A stretch of 64,000 nt of DNA, taken from positions 21,505,501-21,569,500 of the forward strand of contig OY821786.1 in assembly GCA_963682175.1 (NCBI GenBank), given 5' to 3'. The stretch comes from Triglochin maritima (Eukaryota > Streptophyta > Magnoliopsida > Alismatales > Juncaginaceae). Positions 55,361-64,000 of the stretch are shown one piece after another. Both the position numbers and the translations under genes were made by a program. The notes below the pieces were generated by a model. That model worked only from the letters and a program-made list of their open reading frames with translations, was not told where the DNA came from and searched no databases. The first letter of the stretch is position 1. Each line of letters opens with the position of its first letter.

Positions 55361-56889
55361 TGTTGGTTTTGTTGCCTTAATCTATGTTTTGATGATTTAA
55401 TCAACATAATCTTAATAATAATCCATGTAGGGTAGCACACATTATGCATGACATATATATTTTATTGTGCTAACTTCTACAGGTGATCAAGACTCAAGGA
55501 AGAAATGAAATCAAGTCAAGACATGTAATAAAGCTCACTTGAAGACATGTAATCTTAATTTATTTTGAGTCTTAGGAACTATGTGTACTGGAGTATACTT
55601 GAGCTAAAATCAACTGAAACACACACTAGGTTTCTTATAGAACTCACACACCAAATTTCACAACATTCGGACTTCAATAGATCACCCAAACTAGGATCGG
55701 AAAACACTTAAACCAAACCTGAACTAGCAGTGCCAAATTGGTCGTCCGGAATGAGTTCTTTGTTTGATCGATTGGGTCTTTTAACATTGTTAGCCTAAGT
55801 GTTGAACCGGTCGACCATTGCAAGCCTTTAGTTCGACCATCTACACGTGTCAAGTGACTGTTAGACTTGTCGTAGACTACAATGGTCGGATTTCCCAAAA
55901 CCCCAAATTTACTAAACTTTCGATCGACCGATATTTACCTAGCAATCGACCGATCAAACAATCTTTGGTCGACATGAACACTCTGGAAGTTTCCGATCAA
56001 ACGTCTCCAAGACCTTGGTCGATTGAAACTCATTTTCTCCTTCAAACCAGAAGTGCCTGGAAGTTTCCGGACGAACATACATTTTCCTTAGTTCGACCAT
56101 TTAACCTTTGACCAGACCAAAAACCCCAGAACGGTCGACCGATCCCCAATTTAGTTCTACTGTTCACTTAAGTGAACTTATCTTATAGCTAGATTTGACA
56201 AACCGGTCGACTAGTATGCCCGATTCGATCGACCGATTTTGTTCTAAAATGCGACCTGCACTTCACTATTTTGTGTTTATTACACAACAACTTCCTATAC
56301 ATGTCCTAACGTCTATAACCCACTTAGAGCTTATAAATATAGTTGCCAAAACCTTGTTTTGATAACTCTCCACTACTATTTATTCTATACACTAGAGAGA
56401 AACTCCCAAGCTTTGAAATCAACATTCCTACACTCTAATAAGCCTAAGTTCCACACCTTTGATCATAGTCAAATCATACTCAAAGTGTGCTGAAGATTTA
56501 AAGAGTGTTGTCCGACACATTTATTGTTCAAGAAGCAAGGATTTCGGTGAAAGCCCGAAGTGCTCCCTCTCTGGTTGTGAGAGGAAGAAATCAAGCTAGC
56601 GAGGGTTGTTCGCGGAGCTTGTTTTGTAAAGGCTTAATCTCGGCCCAGAACGAGATTGATAATGAAGACATAGGCGGAGCTCAAGGGGGATTGACCGGAA
56701 CTTGCAAGAGATGAAGTAGGCGGGAGGCCGAACCTTTATAAAAATCACCTTGTCTTCATCTTGTGGTTTGCCTATTTCCTTCCCTACTTGCTTGTTTGTT
56801 TTAATTTCCGCTGCATCTTTGATTGAGCAGGTATAGGTTAATTAACCCTAAAATTGATTTAGAACTAAGACCATTACATCAATCCCATA
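55361..56889 (+). repeat. Sirevirus-like solo LTR (older)
   Basis: It is 1529 bp, from TGTTGGTTTTGTTGCC to CAATCCCATA, with the perfect duplication AACGT (55356-55360 and 56890-56894). Excision rejoins the coding sequence KFRER/EEGN. It is diverged from LTRs 1-3. Its box region (about 55745-56240) keeps one perfect CGGTCGACCG (56132-56141) plus decayed sites. Confidence 0.93.
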
Positions 56890-56894
56890 AACGT

Positions 56895-57650
56895 GAGGAG
56901 GGTAACCTTTCTTGTCAACATGAGAATTTATCTTCTGATATCAAACCACCACCACATCCACAAATTGAAAGCACAATCTTCCAAAGTCAAACTCCTACTC
57001 AGTCTAAGGGACTTTGGGTTTCAATTCACGATCACTTGGTGGAGGATTCGATTCAAAAGATGGACCAGTTTCATTATGACTCAGCACAAGATTGTGCCTT
57101 ATCTTTTTGTCTCGTGGCCCTTGAGCCACATGATCTTATTATTGTGCCTCTTATGGACTCACCTGTGGTGGAGCAAGAGCTCCCTAGTACCTTTTATCTC
57201 ATATGACCTGATGAGAGTTTACCTCTCACTATTGTTCGTAATCATCTTGAAAATGATGGGACATCAAACAACTACATTGCCAATGTTGGGAGTTCCTAAG
57301 AGGATACCTTGGGTAAGAGACCCACTTTCTGTTCGCATGTTGGATCAGACATGTATAACGAGATACTTGACCTCGTTCCGACCCACCAACCTTTTGGTTG
57401 GAGAGTTTGGATTGACGATCATAACTTCAGTTTCGCAACAGGAGAAACTCTTCTTCCGTTGCCCAATATTTTCCATGATCTTGAGAGGTTCGAACTCTTT
57501 CAATTTTATCCTTTGAATCAGACACTTTGGCATCAAATTCACGAAACTCTCCTTTCATCTTGTGCTCCTTGTGAGGGGAGACCCACGCATGATTATTTTG
57601 GCCCCACATGGTGTCATGTTCCCATTTCAAGTGCATTGACCCACTTTTGA
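56895..57650 (+). pseudogene. Third-ORF relic of second Athila-like element
   Basis: Broken frames after the solo LTR read EEGNLSCQHENLSSD and LVALEPHDLIIVPL. After a TGA at 57204-57206 and further breaks they reach the conserved block HQPFGWRVWIDDHN, ETLLPLPNIFHDLERFELFQ (about 57380-57500). This block aligns with residues 110-155 of the ORF at 40597-41277. The C-terminal part (HQIHETLLSSCAPCEGR) has no counterpart that I can see. The function is unknown. Confidence 0.7.
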
Positions 57651-58353
57651 GGTTCTCATTTGATGTCCTTTGCAAATAAAGATGGAAACTTATTTTGTAC
57701 ATATTTATATTTCACCCTATGTACTTATTTTCGTACATTGGTGGTAGGGATCGTCCTATGAAGATTTGGGGGAAGGTGTAGGTGATAGTGTAAGTCCTCA
57801 CAGGCAATGATGTACGAAACCCGACCCTGGTAGAATCAAACACCAGCTAGTGTAATTCATAATGCTCCAAAAAGAAGAAAAAAATGAAAATAGAAGGAAA
57901 AGAAAATAAAGAAAAACGAAAAAAAGAAGACAAATAAGAACCTTAATGGACTTTACACTTTGTATCCCTTGAGGATGTTAAGGTTGCACATGTCTGTCAC
58001 TTAAGTCCTTAACTAACTTGCATGAATGGTTCATTAGGCTAGGAGTGTGGACTAAATACCTATATAGAGTTGGCCTATAGAATTACCGTGTCCAATGATC
58101 GACAAAAATGAGTCTATCTGTGTGATAGGTTGAATAATGCATCTATGTTCGGATTTTGTGGGTGTATCCACTGAAAACTCTCAAGAGACAACACTCATCC
58201 TCCTTAGTGACAACGAGGTTTAACGGCTTGTTGCACATGCTAAGTGCAATCGTGATTCCTACGAAAGTGAGTTAGGATTTCCCTATTTTACGTATGATTT
58301 TTCTTTTTTCTCATTTTTCCCTTTCTTTGTTTTGCTCGGGACTAGAAAAAGTT
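57651..58353 (+). other. 3' UTR of second Athila-like element
   Basis: There is no gene. A purine run of about 70 bp (57868-57935, A with G) matches the position of the run at 39507-39567 in the sister element. The GGGATCGTCC...GAAACCCGACCCTGG region is also conserved. Confidence 0.72.
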
Positions 58354-58368
58354 AGGTGTGGGGGTATT
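58354..58368 (+). other. PPT of second Athila-like element
   Basis: AGGTGTGGGGGTATT directly precedes the 3' LTR, identical in core to the sister element's. Confidence 0.82.
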
Positions 58369-59701
58369 TGACTGACATCATATCATGCATATATTTGTAT
58401 CTTATGTCCTTTATTTTTAGCCTAAGCAATGCTACTTAGCGAGTTTTATGTTTTAGTTTCAAGAATAAATATGATTGAGAAGAAGAGACTCAAAAAGGAC
58501 GTAAAAGCAAGGAAAAGGACTAAGATGCAAGACTTATGGACTAAGATGCAAAAGAGAAGAATCCAGATGTAAAACCAAAAGGACCAATGAGCAAATCAAG
58601 AAGCTCCACACCATCATCAGGAGTTGTTTGACAATTAGATCCAGGTCTAAGCTCCAACAACCACTTCGGGTGCACCAGACATGAAGAAATCGATCCACAA
58701 AAGTATCCATCAAAGCACAACCCAGACCGCCAATTGGTTGTCCCAAACCGCCAATTGGCGGTCCATTTGGATCCAAACCCGATAAGCCTCGGCCGGGTGG
58801 TGTATTAGTGTGTATTTAGTCCATTTATGATATGTGTTTAGTCTCATACCGGGGGATTGTCCCCGCTTACATTTTTCTATGACTATAAATAGAACTTTTC
58901 CTCCTCCTTTGTATTCACTCATTGCTTGGTGGCGTTCTCTCTACTTAGAGTAAGCTGTGGAGCAAAACTCAAGTGGAGAAGAATGCTATTTGTAATGTGA
59001 GTCATGTAAATAAAATATTTTTTCTTAGTTTGTTTTAATGTTGTCTTCTCTTTTAATTCTTGCATGCTTAGTTTAATTTTGTTTTGTCTTCTTTTCTTAA
59101 TGAGTAGTAAGTAGTTCCATCCCCCTTTGGGGGTGGAGTTGATGTTTATACATGTCATGTAGGACGAAATTAATGCTATATGTTGTTCTATGTGAGAAAT
59201 ATTAGTATGTTTGTTTGAATTAAAGAGAATACTTAACTTGATGGTTTCTAACATAATCTTTAGGTACATTCCAAGCTTGTGTAGGTTCTTAATAACAAAC
59301 TTATTCATGCTCATATTAGTCACTTAAGTTAGGGATTTAGATGATAGGTCTTGCCATGAGGTATGTCTTATACATAGCAACACTACCTACACTTGTGCAT
59401 TATTGAATGCATTCATCACTACTTATTTCATGTGTACACACACTCCAACCTTAGGAGTTTCCATTCCTGATTTCCAACTTGCTTTTATTAGTCACTTAGT
59501 TTAGTTTTATTTTGTCTCGTACTTTCATCTTCTTTGATTGTTTCGTGCTAGTTTAGCGTAGTTTAGTTTAGTGTAATCAATTTCTTCTCCCATCTTTTCT
59601 TACTTGCCTTCGAACAAAAACACACCTCCCCGTGGATCGAACCGTATTTGCCACGTCTTCACGGACATTGTGCACATGCAGTAATTAAAACGAACACATC
59701 A
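58369..59701 (+). repeat. 3' LTR of second Athila-like element
   Basis: It is 1333 bp, TGACTGACATC to AACACATCA. Paired boxes, one decayed (about 58725-58742) and AACCGCCAATTGGCGGTC (58746-58763), precede TATAAATA at 58884-58891. Confidence 0.9.
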
Positions 59702-59755
59702 TTGGGCTGCGGCGGCGAGGTAGTAGCCTGGGTTGGATGTTTTGGTGGAGGAGAT

Positions 59756-61144
59756 TGATTGACATCATTTCATGTTTATATTTGTATCTTATATCCATTA
59801 TCTTACACCTAAGCAATGCTACGTGACAACTTTTATGTTTGAATTTCAGAAATAAATAGGTTTGAAGAGATGAAGCATGAAAGGACCCAAAAGCAGGGAA
59901 AAAGGACTTAATTGTGAGACCTGGGGACTAAGATGCAAGGGAGAAGGACCTGAACGTAAGACCGAAGGACCAAAGAGAAAAACAAAAAACTCCATCATGG
60001 GGAGTATTTTGGCAATTCTATTCGGGTCGAAGCTCCAACAAGTGAAGTAGATGCATCAAAGACCAACAAAGACATCCAGAAAAGCCCAGAATAAAATCCA
60101 GTGTGATCTGGACTATATAGACCGCCAATTGGCGGTCCGTTTTGGCCCAAATCCGCTAAGATTTTGGTGGGTCGCGTATTAGTGTGTAGTTAGTCCATTT
60201 CTGGTATTTGTTTAATCCCACATCGGGGGATTGTCCCGGATTGCCTTTTTCTTTTGCTATAAATAGAACTCTTCACGTTCTATTGTAAACTACCCATTGC
60301 TTGGTGGCATTCTCTCTACTAAGGAGTAAGCCTTGAAGCAAAACTCAAGGTGGAGAAGAATGCTACCATCAATGTGAGTCATTGTTAATAAAATAATTGT
60401 TCTAGTTTCTTTTAATCTTGTCGTTTAATTTGTGCATGTTTCTTTAATTTATGTTTCTTTCAATAAGTGTCTTTCATGTTCCTTACTTGCTTAGTTAAAC
60501 TTCCTTTCAGTATAATGTCTCATTTTGTTAATGTAGGTAGTGTAATGATTAGTGAGTAGTTCCATCCCCTTTGGGGGTGGAGTAGATGTATGTACATGTT
60601 ATGTATGTGGTATGAATGCTAGATATTATTGTTTGTGAGAGATATTAGTATGCTTGCTTGAATTAATAAGAACTTTACTTGATGGTTTCTGCCATAGTTA
60701 GGTACACTCCATGCTCGTTATGTTCTTAATAACAACCTTGCATTACTCATATTAATCACCTAGGTTAGTGTTGTAAATGATAGGTCTTGTCATGAGGTAC
60801 TTCTTATGCATGAACAAACACTAACCACACTTGAGCTTATTGTATGCATTCACCACACTTATTTCATGTGCACACACACACTCCACCCCTTAGGGGTTTT
60901 CATTCCTGAGTTGTATCTTCCTTCATTAGTTGTTTAGTTTAGTTTGTGTTGTGATTTCATTTCAGCTTTTCTAGTTTCCTAGTTTAGATTAGTGTAGTTT
61001 AGTGTAATTCATCTTTCTCCCATTTTCTTTCCCACTCGCATTCGCACAAACCAAAAGTCGACACACCTCCCTGTGGACGACCCGTATTGGACACCGCTTC
61101 AACGCGGCCGTGCACTTGCGGTTTAATATAAAACGAATCAAACA
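59756..61144 (+). repeat. Athila-like solo LTR
   Basis: It is 1389 bp, TGATTGACATC to GAATCAAACA, with the perfect duplication GAGAT (59751-59755 and 61145-61149). The box GACCGCCAATTGGCGGTC is at 60120-60137, and TATAAATA at 60259-60266. Confidence 0.95.
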
Positions 61145-61149
61145 GAGAT

Positions 61150-61526
61150 GTTTGGCGAGGAGAGGCGACGACGCATGTGGGGGAGGACCGTCGGGCCGGA
61201 AGGCCAGGCTGAACTGACGTGATGGACGACGGTCTCCTGTTAGGGTTTGGGGTTGGGTTTTTGTGATTTGGGGTGAGGAGAAAATAAGCAACGAAAAATA
61301 AATAAATTCAGGCCTTATCAATTCTGGTTGTTTGAAAACTGACGTGGTAAAGAACATTTACCATGTCCGTTTAAATCAAACAGACGTAGTGAAGTGGATT
61401 ATTACGTGATAATTGAGATGCCATGTCTGTTTTCGTGTAACCGACGCATTACAGTGGATTATTACGTGATAATTGAGATGTCACGTCTGTTTTCGAATAA
61501 CCAAGATATCTGATTTTGTAGCAATG
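61150..61526 (-). mobile_element. Probable CACTA element end
   Basis: After a purine-rich stretch and a TTAGGGTTTGG word there are repeats with (C)GACGTG/CACGTC words, including two 60-bp tandem units (61381-61440 and 61441-61500). The sequence then ends in GATTTTGTAGCAATG, a weakened match to the complement of a CACTACAA-type terminus. The body would be 49829-50579 and earlier, split by LTR insertions. No transposase and no second end is seen. Confidence 0.5.
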
Positions 61527-61674
61527 TAGGTTGTATTCGGTTACAAATGACACCATAAAAAATATAGTATATTAGTCGCAATACATGGTAGAGTTTTTCC
61601 TATTCATGCTTTCTTGTTATTGTGCTCTACTGTCCATGAGAAAGTAAAGGTTGACACTTATTATTTCTTACCAC

Positions 61675-61909
61675 TAGGGGTGAGTAACCGGTCCGACCCA
61701 GACCGCACCGATTCTTGACCCCGGACTGAAGACCGGACTGGTTGGGTCCGGTACGGAATCAGATTTTTTAACTTAAATTTTATAATAATAAAAAATCCTG
61801 ACTGATCCGGACCGGACTGAAACCGAATTTGCTTCGGACCCCGGACCAAAGACTGGACCGGTTGGGTTCGGTCCGGACCGAAACCCGGACGGGACCTTGC
61901 TCACCCCTA
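61675..61909. mobile_element. hAT-type MITE, 235 bp
   Basis: The terminal inverted repeats are TAGGGGTGAG and CTCACCCCTA. The 8-bp flanks are CTTACCAC (61667-61674) and ATTACCAC (61910-61917), one mismatch, as expected for hAT. The interior is made of CCGGACCGG-type repeats that form a long imperfect hairpin. It is non-coding. Confidence 0.9.
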
Positions 61910-61917
61910 ATTACCAC

Positions 61918-62959
61918 CATGGAGTTTGGCATTAATTGTTTGGACCTTGGGAAAAGTAAAGGGACATTAGGTGTCATCGCTTTTTCTAATATCGCTTCTT
62001 TCATTTGGATATCCTTAGTTCCAACTGTTGCACAAAGAGACAACAAATCATCTGAATTATTATATCAAGTTTGTCAAGTGTTGATCTAGGATTATCATAA
62101 TAAAGTTTATAAGTTTTGAATGCCTAATTCATTATACTTTTATCGTTATTTGTTGTGAATACTTGATTATCTTGTACTATTGTTTTTAATGTTGGACAAA
62201 TATCTTTGTTTCAAAAGTTCCTTGTACTTTTTCACCAATAAAGATGTATGTTTCATGAAGTAAAATGATGTATGTTTCATGAAGTAAAATGTCACTAAGG
62301 TGCTTAAACGATGATGATAGTTGTGAGAAGCAAACCTTCATAGAACTGCCAACACACTTAAACCAGATTAACTCTAACCTCTTAATTTCCTTCGCATATG
62401 AAATGAACTTTGACATTTTAAGATTGTAGACTCTTCAATTAAAGTGTATGTTCCTAATAATAGCAAGGTAGTTGTGATGATAACTTAACGTGGCATAAGG
62501 AACCGACGTACATTTCAACAGCAACATTTGAATCCATTTAAAATTTCTACCATAAATTTATATCATGCATTTATCATCCCAAACAAAATACGAATACGCA
62601 TACCAAATCAAATAGAAAACCAAAATGTTAAGTTTAACTCCAAATCACGAAAATATGAATATATTCAAGATTAAAACCAAAAAATCGAAATGTTGCATTC
62701 ACCAACAATAAACGAGAGGAGAAGTTTACTAACATCGAATACAATCGTTACTACAAGAAAAATCCGAAAATAAACCAACAAAAACGAACTTAACACTTAC
62801 ATTGGTTAGGATGTGGAGGAATACAGAAAGAAGACGGTGGAAGAAGGAGAAGAGGGCCAGAGAAGGGGAGGAGAGGTTGGGACGTCGCTGCGGTGCCAGA
62901 GACGGTGCAGATCGGTCGGAGATCGGTCGCAGGACGGCTAGAGATTGGTTGGGTTTTCG
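61918..62959. other. Unassigned AT-rich region
   Basis: A short frame (61919-62089, MEFGINCLDLGKSKG) follows the MITE. It is not recognisable and may be a relic. A 24-bp tandem duplication (ATGTATGTTTCATGAAGTAA core) lies at about 62243-62290. The word CTACAAGAAAAATCC near 62753 resembles a CACTA terminus but has no supporting structure. From 62815 the sequence becomes purine-rich, as in the subterminal part of a CACTA element. Confidence 0.4.
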
Positions 62960-63335
62960 TTTGAAATGAATGATAGAAACGCGTGTGTTCGATTTCTTTA
63001 AGACCTATAGACGTCGGATATTATATATGTCTGACGTCTATACCCCGACGTCTATATGCAGGGAGTATAGACGTCGGACATATATAATATCCGACGTCTA
63101 TGGGTTGACGTCTATACCCTATAGACGTCGGATGTACAGGGTATTCAAACAACCGACGTCTATACCCTATAGACGTCGGATAAACACGGTATTCCAATAG
63201 CCGACGTCTATAGTACCATATAGACGTTGGTCATGGTAACGATCGACGTCTATTCTATCCTCTCCCTACTAGACATCGGTCGTTATGACGGCCGACGTCT
63301 ATTGGGCGACAAGTAAAGCCTATTCTGCACTAGTG
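62960..63335 (-). mobile_element. CACTA element terminus with subterminal array
   Basis: The plus strand ends with CTATTCTGCACTAGTG at 63335 (or 63341 if the second TAGTG is used), the complement of a CACTAGTGCAGAATAG terminus. Inside it, 10-bp TAGACGTCGG / CCGACGTCTA motifs repeat about a dozen times in both directions (63008-63302). Two 33-bp copies in inverted order (63008-63040, 63068-63100) form a long hairpin. Such arrays are binding sites for CACTA transposases. The other end is not in the window or is lost. Confidence 0.75.
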
Positions 63336-64000
63336 CTAGTGTTTACTAAAAGGAAGTTCACATTTGATAATTTAAAAAAACAACTTGTCCATTAAGATGC
63401 CCACCGAGTTGTACCAACAAGTTCTTAGTTTTCTCGTATTTCAAGCTTACGTGTTGATGAGCTTTTAAATGAAAGAAGTGATGCATTGCAAAACATATCT
63501 GTGTTGTTCGTAGTTTTTTATGTGTTAACACTATGTTTTGGTGTTAAAAAATCAAACAATATGCCCCAATATGATATGCTTTCGATCTACTCCAGGTTTG
63601 AATTTGTGTTTGAGGGCAATACAAGTGGATGGCTTATTTTAAACCCAATCAATAAGTTTGATATCTTTGATTTTTAATGTCAAGAAAATATATGTAACAA
63701 TGACAACGGAAGTTGCACCAGAATAAGTCAGCATACTACTCTTTTTTCTAATATTATTTTTTTGTGATTTAAATTATCACTTTTCTATTTCATCTACTAG
63801 TCTAGAATACGAAGTGGTGAAATGTTCAAAGTGGTTATTTATATGGGTTGAGAAAAACATAGGGGCCATTATATTTGTTTTTGTAATTTGCATCATTTTT
63901 TCTAGCACACATTGATTGCACCAAAAATTTATACCAATAAAATATGCAATATGGCCAAGAAAAAGAGAAGTGAACTCCACTAAAGAATTCTTTAGCATAT
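63336..64000. other. Unassigned flank
   Basis: This is AT-rich sequence to the window end. A frame at 63486-63677 and a preceding stretch (SSLRVDELLNERSDALQNI, broken by stops) hint at an old coding relic, but I recognise nothing. No other structure is seen. Confidence 0.35.

Larger units (their letters stand above)
50585..59701 (+). mobile_element. Second Athila-like element, deleted interior, with nested LTRs
   Basis: The 5' LTR (50585-53481, interrupted), a degraded tRNA-Asp PBS, leader, gag and third-ORF relics, PPT and 3' LTR (58369-59701) are present. The flanks are CTGGG (50580-50584) and TTGGG (59702-59706), an imperfect duplication. The capsid core and protease are absent, so it is further reduced than 37675-46348. 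A solo LTR of its own family (51520-53119) and a Sirevirus-like solo LTR (55361-56889) are inserted. Confidence 0.87.

Noticed and set aside
62747..62770. CACTA-type left end at CTACAAGAAAAATCC
   Set aside because: The terminal CA is missing, no subterminal boxes follow, and the sequence does not match the terminus at 63335.

Overview
The window is plant nuclear DNA, almost certainly pericentromeric or similarly repeat-dense heterochromatin of an angiosperm. The evidence is the set of plant element classes present: Athila-like, Tekay/Del-like and copia/Sirevirus-like LTR retrotransposons, an L1-type LINE, CACTA ends and a hAT MITE. The AT-rich base composition points to a eudicot, but the species cannot be named from the sequence. 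I find no host gene that I can support with confidence; one possible captured gene fragment lies at 15.4-15.8 kb.

Layout, left to right. An Athila-like LTR (minus) is split by a 10.5-kb Ty1/copia element (464-10997, target duplication CAATC), which itself holds an Athila-like solo LTR (5800-7211). Next come a Tekay gag fragment (minus), a truncated Athila-like element (11722-13910), a chimeric junction to a Tekay leader, and a Tekay-like LTR in minus orientation (to 15330). A 5'-truncated LINE (16661-20530, minus) sits in a decayed CACTA transposase relic, followed by a copia pol relic. That relic is cut at 22778 by a Tekay-like Ty3/gypsy element. The Tekay element is itself split by a solo Athila LTR in its 5' LTR (24213-25580), by a second solo Athila LTR in gag (26886-36428) that holds a tandem Sirevirus-like array (27687-35852), and by a complete, young, pol-less Athila-like element in RT (37675-46348). 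The Tekay element ends at about 47.0 kb against a fragment of a minus-strand copia element.

The right part holds a solo Tekay LTR (48515-49823) and a second Athila-like element (50585-59701) with two solo LTRs nested in it. A further solo LTR (59756-61144), the end of a probable CACTA element, a 235-bp hAT MITE, and a second CACTA end with a dense array of GACGTC palindromes (to about 63335) complete the window. Most insertion boundaries were fixed by reading 5-bp target duplications and checking that the interrupted sequence rejoins.

The element proteins are nearly all broken. The best-preserved reading frame is the 682-codon gag of the Athila-like element at 41784-43832. The most interesting signal is non-coding. 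A 10-bp palindrome, CGGTCGACCG, forms dense arrays just upstream of the TATA box in the Sirevirus-like LTRs, where such CGG-CCG boxes are known. The same boxes also occur in LTRs of a Tekay-type Ty3/gypsy element and of an unrelated copia family. The Athila-like LTRs carry a different palindrome built from the same GACCG half-site, about 121 bp upstream of their TATA box.
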